Positions 9,347-19,072 are shown, numbered from the stretch's first letter. The stretch: 58,951 nucleotides of DNA from Bacteroidales bacterium (GCA_003818205.1 RPRQ01000025.1:1-58951); one strand, 5' to 3'. Numbers and translations are program-made. Notes: a model not told the origin generated them from the sequence alone.

Positions 9347-10522
9347 TTATTGGGCAATTGTCTTATTCTTCTTAATTCCAGAATAGATTATTTCCCCTAG
9401 CCTTTTCATAAACGGTACTCCAATGGTATCGTAGTCGTACTTATTATCGTTCAGGATTTCATCTTTATTAACGTACATGTAAATCGTAAGGAAGAACTCC
9501 ACTCGATTTTCAGGGTCGTACAGGTAGCTGCAATCGGCCAGAAAGCCATAGGCCATGGCGGATTTGTTGAAGTATTCGATGTTTGGATAGTAAACCTTTT
9601 TATCCTGACCAAAAAGCGTGAATCTTAGGAAATTGGAATGGAATACCGATGTGTCGGAGTATTCAACGGTATTGGGGTGTAGCGGACTTGTCCCTAAATG
9701 TCGAATGATAGCACCTCTTTGAGAATCAGTTATATTAAATGACCTGTGATTGCTCAGGTATGGGTATTTAAGCGACACCATCATATCGTGAATGTCTTTG
9801 ATGTCAACGTAGTTGTGGTATCGAAAGCTTTTAGGTTTTGGGATAAGCGAATCGTTCTGATAATATGCAATGCCAACAAGGCTATCCTTAATATCGTGTT
9901 GGATGATGGAATATATTGAATCGGAGGAGTGCGAGTAGAGCGTTTCACAAGTTTTGGCTGAAACAACTTGAACAGGAAGAGCTGTTTGATGGTATTGCAC
10001 CCCGCCCTGTTCGAATCGGTGGATTAGGTAGGTGTTGAGGTATCCCTTTTTCATCAGGTTGATGTTGATATACTTGCAACCCACCATATTATATAACCTA
10101 TTAAACGCATTGTTATCGCTAGCCGAAAGCATCAATAGGTAATCGTCATTCAGGCTTCTCTCATTTACATTGGATGATGAGTCGATAAGGAAATCGGATA
10201 GATCGTTGCTGAAAACTTTTTTCTCGTTGATGAATTGCAACGTAGTTAAAGCTAGGGGTATTTTTACTAGGCTAGCAGGGTAGAAGTATTCTTTAGCGGT
10301 ATCGCGGAAACTCCATGATGTTTGATGTTTGAATCCTTTACTATCAATGGAAATTTCGCTTAGTAAAATTTTTAATCGGTAATAGTCAGGATGCGAAAAT
10401 ACCTCCCTGATGACCGAGGAGGTATCTCTATCTATAATGGATTGGATTGAATCGGTGAACTGCGATTTTGCGGCTAAATTTAAGCAAACGATTAATGATA
10501 TTATACCCCAAATTCGCTTCAT
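9347..10522 (-). CDS. Class A beta-lactamase-like serine hydrolase, exported
   Basis: About 391 residues with a signal peptide (MKRIWGIISLIVCLNLAAKS). The serine-hydrolase motifs are SLVK in FYPASLVKIPLAL (SxxK nucleophile) and SDN in LSASDNNAF; KSA in NKSAMAYGF occupies the place of KTG. This is the class A beta-lactamase/PBP fold, but a degenerate KTG argues for a peptidase or esterase role rather than drug resistance. The frame extends four codons upstream to a TTG; the ATG at 10522 starts one base after the stop of the lipoprotein gene, so the two are one operon. Confidence 0.8.
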   Translation of the reverse strand: MKRIWGIISLIVCLNLAAKSQFTDSIQSIIDRDTSSVIREVFSHPDYYRLKILLSEISIDSKGFKHQTSWSFRDTAKEYFYPASLVKIPLALTTLQFINEKKVFSNDLSDFLIDSSSNVNERSLNDDYLLMLSASDNNAFNRLYNMVGCKYININLMKKGYLNTYLIHRFEQGGVQYHQTALPVQVVSAKTCETLYSHSSDSIYSIIQHDIKDSLVGIAYYQNDSLIPKPKSFRYHNYVDIKDIHDMMVSLKYPYLSNHRSFNITDSQRGAIIRHLGTSPLHPNTVEYSDTSVFHSNFLRFTLFGQDKKVYYPNIEYFNKSAMAYGFLADCSYLYDPENRVEFFLTIYMYVNKDEILNDNKYDYDTIGVPFMKRLGEIIYSGIKKNKTIAQ

Positions 10523-10523
10523 T

Positions 10524-11705
10524 CTACTTGCCAACAGGTAGTTTCATTTTTCCTTTTTTAACGGCGTAAAGCATATTAATCGACTTGGTTTTCCAATTAT
10601 ATCCGAGTACAAATGGAACAGGGCGATAAACGGAATCTTTATACGCTTTTGCTAAATCGGGTTCGTTGATGTTTCCAAATTCCTTGTTAGGCTTTTGATA
10701 TTTTCCGTAAAGGCGAATATACCACTTCGTTTTATCGAAATACTGATAGCCTATTCCAGAGTCATCCTGGAGGATACAGTCGCTCTTTTCGAAAATAGTA
10801 TTGCGAATCATCGAGAACTCTTTCCACTGCATTAGGTACGATGCGGCTTTCAGATACGAGTAGGTGTTGGGTAGCTGCGACAAATATTTTCTGAATCCAG
10901 GGTTAACGTTTAAGCCATCGTTGGAGATATCCGTTTTGAAGTAGAATACCGATTGGGGCTTATCACCATCGATATCAACAAAATCAATTTTAATCCCCTT
11001 GGTAACCTTAATGCCCTTTAAGCTATCGAGGTAGTTCCATTTGCCATCAGGTTTAACGCCGATAGGCTTAATTGACACAATGTTATGCCCTGTACGCTTG
11101 ATGAATAGGGTGATTAAAGGTACAGTTCCGTTTACGCTATCTTTATTTAATGCACCTAGCATTTTCATGGTAATAAAATAGCTACGCATGAAAATATCAG
11201 ATAATGAACGGTTTATTGAATTTAGGTAGCCGTCAATCGCCTTTGGTTGCATACTACAAAGATTTGGAAGGTCTCCAATTGGCTCAAGGGCAATCATGAT
11301 ATAGCTATCCGCTTTTGGAAAGAAAACATTGGCGTTTAGAAAATCGGGACCTGAGAATGGGTAGAACACTGTGGTTGGAGCATTATGGGCGGTCAGCTGA
11401 CTGTCAGCCCAAACCCTCATCTTCTCTAATCGTTCAGTTTCAATTTTATGGAACATTGAATCCATTCTAGCAGCATGTGATTTCCATTTAGTAGTAACTT
11501 CGAGATTCGATAAACATTCGGTATTCCCATAAGCCATTCCTGAAAAGAAAGCAACTTTGCTATCGGTAATCGTATCGTAGGGGAAAGTAATTCTCTTAAC
11601 AACGGTTGTATCGGATGTAATGGCATTGCTCGATGGTTTCTGATTGCACGAAAGCGCTATGACAGGGATAAGCGCAATGCAGATTAATAGTCTTTTAGTT
11701 AACAT
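10524..11705 (-). CDS. Hypothetical lipoprotein
   Basis: A 393-residue protein with an N-terminal lipobox (VIALSCNQ, acylated Cys 20), so probably anchored in the outer or inner membrane on the periplasmic side. No domain recognised in the mature part. It is the middle gene of a tight minus-strand operon: its ATG overlaps the stop of the APC permease gene (11-base overlap) and its stop abuts the serine hydrolase. The shared operon suggests that the transporter, lipoprotein and hydrolase handle one substrate, perhaps a peptide or amino-acid derivative; that is inference. Confidence 0.7.
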   Translation of the reverse strand: MLTKRLLICIALIPVIALSCNQKPSSNAITSDTTVVKRITFPYDTITDSKVAFFSGMAYGNTECLSNLEVTTKWKSHAARMDSMFHKIETERLEKMRVWADSQLTAHNAPTTVFYPFSGPDFLNANVFFPKADSYIMIALEPIGDLPNLCSMQPKAIDGYLNSINRSLSDIFMRSYFITMKMLGALNKDSVNGTVPLITLFIKRTGHNIVSIKPIGVKPDGKWNYLDSLKGIKVTKGIKIDFVDIDGDKPQSVFYFKTDISNDGLNVNPGFRKYLSQLPNTYSYLKAASYLMQWKEFSMIRNTIFEKSDCILQDDSGIGYQYFDKTKWYIRLYGKYQKPNKEFGNINEPDLAKAYKDSVYRPVPFVLGYNWKTKSINMLYAVKKGKMKLPVGK

Positions 11706-13002
11706 GTTTCTTCGATTTTGTTAATATGTAATAGAATACAAATCCAGATAAAGTTAATGTAATTCCAGCGATGGAAGGTTTTGGGTCATTTAGTAAAACG
11801 AAGACCATCATGCAGCCCTCTATTAGTATAAAAAGAAGTGGAATATAAGGATAACCAAAAGTGTGGTATATGTTTTCACCATTCTTCTTTAGCCTGTGCC
11901 GTAGAATAAAAATTCCTGATACTGATGCTATTGTAAATATTCCTAGGGTGAAACCGATCATGGTCATAATCTGCTGAAAGGTTGATGTCCAGATAAGGAC
12001 AAGGGCTATAAGGGTTAATAAAAGGGTAGCCCAAACTGGAGCTCCATGTTTGTTTTCAACCCCTAAACCTTTAATTGCTTTGTAATCTAAAGTGAGAGCT
12101 TGTGTAACCCTAGGTCCAAGTATTAGCAATGAGTTGATTGAAGCAATTAAACCAATTGAAATCAGAATTGCTACCAGCCTACCACCCGTTTCGCCAAAAA
12201 TATTATTGGCACATAGATAAGCGAAATCTTTCCCTTTCTCAATAATGTCAGGAATTGGTGTGGAGTAAAGGAAAATGAAATTAAGTAATGTGTAAAGGGT
12301 GATGACTATTAGCGTTCCGATAATAAGTATGAAAGGCAGGTTCTTAACTGGGTTTTTAATCTGATGCGTAATGTATGAGGCGGAGTTCCAACCAGAATAG
12401 GCAAACGAAACATAAACCAGCGAGATGGCAAACGCGGGGCTAAATACCTGCTTGAAATCACCTGCGTTTACGGTAAAGCTAAACCCTTCATGATGCCCTT
12501 TAAATAGGCCGAAAATACAAAACCCAATGATCAGAAGCACATTTATGGTGGTTGCTGCAAAGTTGAAATTGGCGCCAATCCTAAAACTGCTTGAGTTTAG
12601 CGCAGTAAGGATAACAATAGTCCCAATTGCAATAATCATTGGTGATATTGGCAGGAAATTATTTGCGTATGAGCCCAAAGCAATGGCGGATATTGCCATG
12701 GGAGCAGCAAAACCAATAGTCATTGATATAAACCCTGAAAGAAATCCAAAGGAGGGGTGGAATAGCTCCGATAGAAAGGTGTACTCGCCTCCTGAACGAG
12801 GTATTCGCGCAGCTAGCTCGCCGTAGGTAAGTGCTCCGCAAATAGCAACTATACCTCCTGTGATCCATATAAAAAGCAAGGCGAAAACGGAGTTAATACC
12901 AGCGGCTTGTAAATAAAGGCTTGTGTAAACTCCTGTTCCAATCATGTTCGAAACGACAATGGCGATTGCACGGGATGGGCTAATTAATTTTATAGGTTCC
13001 AA
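11695..13002 (-). CDS. APC-family amino acid permease
   Basis: A 435-residue polytopic membrane protein with about 12 hydrophobic segments. The N terminus carries the APC signature (SPSRAIAIVVSNMIGTGVYT, helix 1 unwinding GTG motif), followed by GALTYGELAARIPRSGGEYTF in the next conserved loop. These features place it with the APA/LAT-like amino acid transporters. First gene of a three-gene operon with a lipoprotein and a serine hydrolase. Substrate not predictable from sequence alone. Confidence 0.9.
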   Translation of the reverse strand: MEPIKLISPSRAIAIVVSNMIGTGVYTSLYLQAAGINSVFALLFIWITGGIVAICGALTYGELAARIPRSGGEYTFLSELFHPSFGFLSGFISMTIGFAAPMAISAIALGSYANNFLPISPMIIAIGTIVILTALNSSSFRIGANFNFAATTINVLLIIGFCIFGLFKGHHEGFSFTVNAGDFKQVFSPAFAISLVYVSFAYSGWNSASYITHQIKNPVKNLPFILIIGTLIVITLYTLLNFIFLYSTPIPDIIEKGKDFAYLCANNIFGETGGRLVAILISIGLIASINSLLILGPRVTQALTLDYKAIKGLGVENKHGAPVWATLLLTLIALVLIWTSTFQQIMTMIGFTLGIFTIASVSGIFILRHRLKKNGENIYHTFGYPYIPLLFILIEGCMMVFVLLNDPKPSIAGITLTLSGFVFYYILTKSKKHVN

Positions 13003-13217
13003 TTGAATACTAATTTTTAAGGTTGAACAAAAATAGTAAAATGATTTAATTCGAACCTTTATTATTCAAAAGTCTGTAAATTTTTAGCTTTTAGGTAATA
13101 GATTTCTTAAAAATATCAGGACGAACTATGATGAACTAATATGTTTTGCTTTAATAAGTGAGTTATATGGCATAATAAAAATGCAACACAGACCGTTTAA
13201 TTGAATATATGTAAAAG

Positions 13218-13284
13218 TTTACCGTGGGACGGATGTTCGGTTCTTAACTCCCCAACATTTCCAACCACGAAAACGTTTAGCCAA
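13218..13284 (+). repeat. Half of an attC-like cassette site, no cassette attached
   Basis: The 25 bases at 13244-13268 are identical to the right arm of the attC-like site at 18965-18989. They are followed by a core-like GTTTAGCC (13275). Upstream, TTTACCGTGGGACG (13218-13231) matches the loop region of the attC-like site at 21.3 kb. No left arm or cassette ORF was found in the 344-base gap between the permease and LOG genes, so this is a relic. Confidence 0.55.
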
Positions 13285-13346
13285 ATGAAGTGAAAATAGA
13301 TTTGGCAGGATTGGAATCTTCTTTATTCATGGTTCATTAATGGAAT

Positions 13347-13922
13347 CTACACCGCTGCAAATTTTATTGCAGTGCTATCCCAATCGGGAGCGTTTTCAAT
13401 TGCAGGAACAATTTCTTCGGGTAGGTTCACAAACTGCCATATTTCACCATGCTCGGTACGCATAAAATGCTCATGAATCATCTTTTCGAGAAGTAATTTA
13501 AGATGATCATAAAATCCGTTGGTATTTAGAATAATAATAGGTTTTGTGAATTTGCCTAGGCGTTTAAGGGTAATAACCTCCATCAGCTCCTCAAGCGTTC
13601 CGCATCCTCCGGGGAGCGCAACAACAGCATCAACATCTTTTATTAAAAGTTTTTTACGCTCATGCATATCCTTTACAAGCGTAAGCTGGGTAAGCCCTTT
13701 GTGACCCCATTCCACTTTGTCCATGAACCTAGGCAGGATGCCAATGGCTTTGCCATTATTCTTAAGCAAATTATCGGCCAAGCAACCCATCAATCCTGCT
13801 GAGCCACCACCGTACACCAAGGTTATGTCCCGTTTTGCAAGCTCATCGGCAAGTTTAATGGTTGCTTCAAAGTAGGCGTTGTCTATCTTTGAACTCGAAG
13901 CGCAATAGACGCAAATCCGCAT
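13347..13922 (-). CDS. LOG-family nucleoside monophosphate phosphoribohydrolase
   Basis: A 191-residue protein of the LOG (Lonely Guy, TIGR00730) family, which cleaves the N-glycosidic bond of AMP or cytokinin nucleotides. The diagnostic PGGCGTLEELMEV motif (PGGxGTxxE) is present, together with YGGGSAGLMG near the N terminus. Length is normal for the family. It stands alone upstream of thioredoxin on the same strand. In bacteria the physiological role is usually purine nucleotide turnover; plant-hormone activity should not be assumed. Confidence 0.9.
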   Translation of the reverse strand: MRICVYCASSSKIDNAYFEATIKLADELAKRDITLVYGGGSAGLMGCLADNLLKNNGKAIGILPRFMDKVEWGHKGLTQLTLVKDMHERKKLLIKDVDAVVALPGGCGTLEELMEVITLKRLGKFTKPIIILNTNGFYDHLKLLLEKMIHEHFMRTEHGEIWQFVNLPEEIVPAIENAPDWDSTAIKFAAV

Positions 13923-14028
13923 ATATATTGTGTTTGTATATGGTCTTGCTTAATTTTTTTAGAATTTAAACGGATTTAGAGATAAAATCAGCGTTCTAGG
14001 TCTTTAAATAATTTGGGAATAAATAATT

Positions 14029-14053
14029 AAGCCGAAGGGGTTGCCTCCGGCTT
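14029..14053 (-). terminator. Hairpin terminator downstream of thioredoxin
   Basis: AAGCCGAAGG (14029-14038) and CCTCCGGCTT (14044-14053) form a 10-bp stem with one wobble and a five-base loop. AT-rich tracts lie on both sides, so it could act in either direction; it sits 20 bases beyond the trxA stop. Confidence 0.6.
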
Positions 14054-14073
14054 GTATTTTTAAGGAGCCACTA

Positions 14074-14391
14074 TTATAGTAATGCTTCGAGTTTTGCAAC
14101 AAGGCTGCTTTTTGGAACAGCACCAACCTGTTTGTCAACGACCTGTCCTCCTTTGATGAAGAGAATGGTTGGAATGTTTCTTATTCCAAATTTGCTGGCG
14201 ATACCAGGGCAGTTGTCAACATCAACCTTTACCACAAGGGCTTTATCCTTGTATTCATCGGCCATTTGCTCTACGTATGGGGCTACCATTCGGCATGGTC
14301 CACACCATTCTGCCCAAAAATCAACCATTGCTGGTTTGTCGGATTTTAATACAACTTCCTCGAAATTAGAATCGTTTACTGCTAATGCCAT
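14074..14391 (-). CDS. trxA: Thioredoxin
   Basis: A 105-residue thioredoxin, the general cytoplasmic disulfide reductase. The active site WCGPC is at residues 29-33 in FWAEWCGPCRMVAP, and the cis-Pro region is GIRNIPTILF. The frame is open nine codons upstream to another ATG, but MALAVNDSNFEEVVLKSDKP aligns with the usual family start, so ATG 14391 is chosen. No signal peptide, so cytoplasmic. Followed by a hairpin terminator. Confidence 0.94.
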   Translation of the reverse strand: MALAVNDSNFEEVVLKSDKPAMVDFWAEWCGPCRMVAPYVEQMADEYKDKALVVKVDVDNCPGIASKFGIRNIPTILFIKGGQVVDKQVGAVPKSSLVAKLEALL

Positions 14392-14466
14392 GGCTTCTAC
14401 TTTTAAGATTTCACACACTAAATTTATAAAAAAATAACATTCAAACCATCAAAATGTTTTAAACAA

Positions 14467-17400
14467 TTAGTCTTTCACCCTAAAATCAAATTCGTTACTT
14501 TTCAGGTAGTTTAAGAATTTTGGGGCGAGGTTTACCTTTAAAGTCCTAGAGAATAGGTCGATAGATATTTTGCTTTCAGGATCAATCACCTTGAATTTCA
14601 GCTGAATCTTTCCTTTATTCGTTTCAACCTGCTTTTTTATTTCATCAACCAGATTATCGGTAATTTCGTGAATGGGGATGGTGATGGTTACCATTTTTAT
14701 CATCTCCTCTTTAACGTCGGTGAGCATGTGCATGCTTCGGATTTTGTACTCTAGCTCGGCGGGGTTGTACGACTTTGGCTGTACCTTCCCTTTCAGGAGT
14801 AAGGAATACCCTTCGAAGCAGAATTTTCTGAAATTCTCAAAATCTTTTCCAAACAGCGCTAGCTCCCATGAATCGGAGTAGTCCTCAATGGTTATTTTTC
14901 CGAAATACTTCCCTGTTTTGGTCATGGCAACCTTGGCCGACGTTACCATTCCTGCTATAGTAGCGTCCTTCCCGTTGATTGAAGGCAGATCGTTCATTTC
15001 GGTGAGGGTAGTATTGCAGAAATTATCAATCTCCAACCGATAATCGTCGAGCGGGTGTGCGGATAGGTAGATACCAATGACCTCCTTTTCGCGATTCAAC
15101 TTTTCGAGTTTCGACCAATCCTCCGACTTGGGCGTTTCGGGTTTCTGTAAATCGAAACCAGTATTCGCCCCGAATAGCGATTGCTGATTATTATTCTTCT
15201 CGGACTGAACCTTCGCTCCGTATCGGATAATCTGCTCGATAAAAGAAACGCCCTTTGGGTCTAAAGCGAAATACTCGCTTCGTTTAATGGCTCCGAGGCT
15301 ATCGAAAGCCCCTGCAACGGCCAATGTTTCGATATTCTTCTTGTTAACCGATTGTAGGTTTACTTTTTCGACAAAGTCAAAAATGTCTTTGAACTTGCCT
15401 TTATCCTTCCGAACCTCTATAATGTTTGCTACGGCATTCTCTCCAACCCCTTTTATTGCGCCAAGACCAAAACGAATGTCTCCGTTAGCATTTACGGTAA
15501 ACTTGTATATGCTTTCGTTCACATCGGGGCCAAGAACCCCAATCCCCATTCTCTTGCACTCATCCATGAAAATGGTAATCTTCTTGATATCGGAGATATT
15601 TCGGCTTAGAACTGCCGCCATGAATTCGCTTGGGAAGTTAGCTTTTAGGTATGCTGTTTGATAGGAGATATAGGCGTAACAAGTAGAGTGCGATTTATTG
15701 AAGGCGTACTGTGCAAAGGCCTCCCAGTCGTTCCATATCTTATCGATGGCTTCCTGCCTATGCCCATTATTCAAGCATCCCTTGGTGAACTTCTCCTTGA
15801 GCTCGTTCATCACCTTGATCTGCTTCTTTCCCATCGCCTTACGGAGACCATCGGCTTGACCTTTGGTGAATCCAGCCAATTTTTGGGATAGGAGCATAAC
15901 CTGTTCCTGATAGACCGTGATTCCGTAAGTATCCATCAGGTACTCCTCCATCTCAGGGATGTCGAACTCGATTTTCTCCTTACCGTGCTTACGGTTAATA
16001 AAGCTAGGGATGTACTCCATAGGCCCTGGGCGGTAAAGGGCGTTCATGGCGATCAGATCCTCGAAACGGTTGGGCTGAAGCGCCCTGAGGTGTTTCTTCA
16101 TCCCGGGCGACTCGAATTGGAATAGCGCCGTAGTTTCACCCTTGGAGTATAGGTTGAAGGTTTTCTTATCGTCCAATGGGATGGCATCGATGTTTAGCTC
16201 AATTCCCTTAGATTCCTTGATAAATATTAGGGCATCCTTAATTATCGATAGGGTTTTAAGCCCCAAGAAGTCCATTTTAAGCAGCCCAATATCCTCAACC
16301 TGCGATCCCTCGTACTGTGTAACGAACAGGTCGGCATCCTTGGCGGTGCTCAGCGGAACATACTCCTCTAGGTCGTCTCTGCCAATGATTACGCCACACG
16401 CATGAACCCCCGTTTGGCGAACATTGCCCTCCAACACCTCGGCGTATTTTAGGGTGTCGCGAATCAGCTCGTTCTCCGAGTTGCGTGCGTTGGCTAGTTC
16501 AGGAACCTCCTTGTAAGCCATAGCTAGCGTTGTTCCGGGTCGTTCGGGGACGAGTTTGGCCAGTTTGTCCGACTCGAAGAGGGGTAATTTTTGCACCCTT
16601 GCTACATCGCGTATGGCCATTTTGGCAGCCATTGTGCCGAATGTGATAATTTGAGCTACTCGCTTTTTGCCGTACTTCTCAACCACGTACTTGAGCACCA
16701 GCTCACGACCATCCTCATCGAAGTCGATATCGATATCGGGCATCGAAATACGCTCGGGGTTTAGGAAACGCTCAAATAGCAGGTCGTACTTGATGGGGTC
16801 AATATCTGTAATCCTAAGACAATATGCAACCGCCGAACCTGCCGCCGAACCACGGCCAGGCCCAACCGAAACTCCCATTTCGCGTGCGGCCTTAATGAAA
16901 TCCCAAACAATGAGGAAGTAGCCGGGGTATCCCATTCGGGCAACTACTTCAAGTTCAAACTCAATGCGTTCGGTAATGGTATCTGAAAAATTGTCGCCCC
17001 AACGTTTTTTTGCCCCTTCGTAGGTGAGGAAGCGAAGGTAATCGTTATCGTCTTTAAATCCATCGGGGAGAGGGAAGTAGGGCATAATGGGAGCATTGCT
17101 AAGGCTGTATATCTCAACCTTTTTAGCTATTTCAGCGGTATTGAAGACCGCTTCGGGGTAGTCGGGGAAGTTGGCGAGCATCTCCTCCTCGCTTTTGAGG
17201 TACTCCTGCATGGTATATCTCAGCCTGTCGGGGTCGTCCAAATCCTTCCCTGTGCTAAGGCAGATAAGCCTATCGTGCGCCTGTGCATCCTCCGCGTTGA
17301 TGAAGTGCGCATCGTTGGTGGCGATGCACTTTACCCCTGTTTTCTTCGATAGCTCGATTAACGCTGCGTTTACCTTCAACTGATTTTCATAGACCTCCTG

Positions 17401-18075
17401 ATCTATCCTGTAATCGCCCGATGAGTGTAGGGTTAGCTCAAGGTAAAAATCCTCACCGTAAATCCCTTTGAACTCATGAACCAGCTCCTCGGCGTACTGT
17501 AAATTGCCCGAGATAATGGCTTGGGGAATCTCGCCGCCAAGACACGCGCTGCTTGCAATTATCCCTTTGCTGTACTTACGAAGCAGCTCCTTGTCCATGC
17601 GGGGTTTATAGTAGAAACCCTCAGTCCAGCTGTACGATACCAGCTTAACCAGGTTATGGTAACCCTCAAGGTTTTTTGCAAGAAGTATTAGGTGGTAGCC
17701 CCCTCGGTCGTCCTTATCGGTTCGGTCGAAGCGGCTATTCTTGGCGATATAGGCCTCGCAGCCTACGATGGGCTTAAAGAGCTTTTCGTTCTCTTCCTGC
17801 AATTGCTTGCTCAGCTGGGTATGCTTCTCAGGGTTTACGGCTTGGTTAACCGCATCGAGTTCGCACTTAATTCGTTTAATCTCTGAATAAACCGGCTCGT
17901 TCTTTTTTGCCACAGTATTGATGAACTCCTTTACCCCGAACATGTTACCGTGGTCGGTAATGGCAACAGCCTTCATGTTTTGGGCTTTTGCCTTATCGAT
18001 AAGAACCTTGATATTCGAAGCCCCATCGAGGATAGAGTACTGCGTATGGACGTGTAGATGAACGAATCCGCTCAT
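14467..18075 (-). CDS. dnaE: DNA polymerase III alpha subunit
   Basis: The replicative polymerase catalytic subunit, 1202 residues, slightly longer than E. coli DnaE. The N-terminal PHP domain has HVHTQYSILDGAS and ITDHGNMFG. The palm contains the catalytic PDIDIDFDEDGR, then QTGVHACGVIIG and the fingers motif FNKSHSTCYAYISYQTAY. A C-terminal OB domain (ATIAGMVTSAKVAMTKTGK) contacts single-stranded DNA. This is the DnaE1 class, not the gram-positive PolC. The gene is intact and directly borders the cassette array upstream of its start. Confidence 0.97.
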   Translation of the reverse strand: MSGFVHLHVHTQYSILDGASNIKVLIDKAKAQNMKAVAITDHGNMFGVKEFINTVAKKNEPVYSEIKRIKCELDAVNQAVNPEKHTQLSKQLQEENEKLFKPIVGCEAYIAKNSRFDRTDKDDRGGYHLILLAKNLEGYHNLVKLVSYSWTEGFYYKPRMDKELLRKYSKGIIASSACLGGEIPQAIISGNLQYAEELVHEFKGIYGEDFYLELTLHSSGDYRIDQEVYENQLKVNAALIELSKKTGVKCIATNDAHFINAEDAQAHDRLICLSTGKDLDDPDRLRYTMQEYLKSEEEMLANFPDYPEAVFNTAEIAKKVEIYSLSNAPIMPYFPLPDGFKDDNDYLRFLTYEGAKKRWGDNFSDTITERIEFELEVVARMGYPGYFLIVWDFIKAAREMGVSVGPGRGSAAGSAVAYCLRITDIDPIKYDLLFERFLNPERISMPDIDIDFDEDGRELVLKYVVEKYGKKRVAQIITFGTMAAKMAIRDVARVQKLPLFESDKLAKLVPERPGTTLAMAYKEVPELANARNSENELIRDTLKYAEVLEGNVRQTGVHACGVIIGRDDLEEYVPLSTAKDADLFVTQYEGSQVEDIGLLKMDFLGLKTLSIIKDALIFIKESKGIELNIDAIPLDDKKTFNLYSKGETTALFQFESPGMKKHLRALQPNRFEDLIAMNALYRPGPMEYIPSFINRKHGKEKIEFDIPEMEEYLMDTYGITVYQEQVMLLSQKLAGFTKGQADGLRKAMGKKQIKVMNELKEKFTKGCLNNGHRQEAIDKIWNDWEAFAQYAFNKSHSTCYAYISYQTAYLKANFPSEFMAAVLSRNISDIKKITIFMDECKRMGIGVLGPDVNESIYKFTVNANGDIRFGLGAIKGVGENAVANIIEVRKDKGKFKDIFDFVEKVNLQSVNKKNIETLAVAGAFDSLGAIKRSEYFALDPKGVSFIEQIIRYGAKVQSEKNNNQQSLFGANTGFDLQKPETPKSEDWSKLEKLNREKEVIGIYLSAHPLDDYRLEIDNFCNTTLTEMNDLPSINGKDATIAGMVTSAKVAMTKTGKYFGKITIEDYSDSWELALFGKDFENFRKFCFEGYSLLLKGKVQPKSYNPAELEYKIRSMHMLTDVKEEMIKMVTITIPIHEITDNLVDEIKKQVETNKGKIQLKFKVIDPESKISIDLFSRTLKVNLAPKFLNYLKSNEFDFRVKD

Positions 18076-18307
18076 GGCGCTGATATATAAATACTTAGTT
18101 TGATGATTGCTTTTCTGCTTAACCAGTTCAAAGGTAGCTGATAAACCGCTTGCCTTTGCCGATGTTGATAACTATTGGATAAGTCGGATTCCTCTTGATT
18201 TTCAGGGTTTGTCTTGGGTAGTCTATTTTCTTGAAACAATAGTTTGAGATAAATTGCTACATTTGAATAGAGTATGATAAAACCATACTTATACATCTAA
18301 TTCGAAT

Positions 18308-18351
18308 GTTAAAGGGATGGTTTTATTGTATATATAAACGAGTTGGCAAAC
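18308..18351 (+). repeat. Left end of the cassette array (partial attC-like site)
   Basis: The 41 bases 18308-18348 repeat exactly at 18996-19036 and end in the core site GTTGGCAAAC (18342-18351). Only the right end of the palindrome is present; DNA to the left (18076-18307) is the dnaE upstream region and shows no matching left arm. This marks where cassettes abut chromosomal DNA. Confidence 0.65.
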
Positions 18352-18383
18352 ATTTAAAATAGTAACCGTAATCTGAGAAATAT

Positions 18384-18863
18384 ATGATTATTGAATTTGA
18401 ACAAATAACAAAAGACATTCTATCTATTCTAGATAAATGGGAGGATAAACTTTCAAACCTATCGGACAATATTATTTCAGAAAAAAGGAATAATCAAAAT
18501 AGGACAATTAAGGAAATTCTTGGACACTTGATTGACTCTGCATCTAATAGCACTCATAGAATTGTTCATTTGCAAAACCAAGCAAGCCCTTTGGTATTTC
18601 CTAACTATGCGACGAATGGAAACAATGACAGATGGATTGCAATTCAAAATTACCAAGATGAATCGTGGTCAGACATAATTATGACATGGAAGTACACGAA
18701 TAGACATCTTGCACATGTAATAAAAAATGTTCAAGCAAACAAATTGAAAAACGAATGGATAGCATCACCAAACAGAAATATATCACTTAAGGAAATGGTG
18801 ATTGGTTACTTGGAACACTTGAAGTTACATCTAAACGAAATTGACGATTTGATAAATAAATAA
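18384..18863 (+). CDS. DinB-like protein (cassette 1)
   Basis: A 159-residue protein resembling the DinB_2/DUF664-type four-helix bundle. Conserved metal-binding-type histidines appear in LGHLIDSASNSTHRIVHL and LEHLKLHLNEID, and WIAIQNYQDESWSDII matches the usual central stretch. Family members are thiol-dependent metalloenzymes or have no known activity. It is the only gene of the first cassette, starting 33 bases after the core site and ending four bases before the closing palindrome, the tight packing typical of cassettes. Confidence 0.75.
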   Translation: MIIEFEQITKDILSILDKWEDKLSNLSDNIISEKRNNQNRTIKEILGHLIDSASNSTHRIVHLQNQASPLVFPNYATNGNNDRWIAIQNYQDESWSDIIMTWKYTNRHLAHVIKNVQANKLKNEWIASPNRNISLKEMVIGYLEHLKLHLNEIDDLINK

Positions 18864-18866
18864 AAC

Positions 18867-19039
18867 GTTTGCCAACATGTGGTTAAAAATATTGGGGTTG
18901 ATGATGCAACAGCAAGGTTTTCGCTCACCACAATGTTCATTAACGGTGGATACGAAAGCAGCCGTTAACTCCCCAACATTTCCAACCACAGGACCGTTAA
19001 AGGGATGGTTTTATTGTATATATAAACGAGTTGGCAGCC
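18867..19039 (+). repeat. attC-like site of cassette 1
   Basis: Opens with GTTTGCCAAC (18867-18876), the exact complement of the core at the cassette's own start (18342). The arms are 18879-18897 and 18971-18989, matching at 16 of 19 positions, with a 73-base loop. It closes with the 41-base repeat and the next core GTTGGCAGCC (19030-19039). Confidence 0.75.
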
Positions 19040-19072
19040 ATGTAAACAGACACGACAGCAAGTAAATTGATA

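Noticed and set aside
9347-10522. True drug-resistance beta-lactamase
   Set aside because: SxxK and SDN are present, but KTG is replaced by KSA and it sits in a transporter operon, so resistance is not supported.
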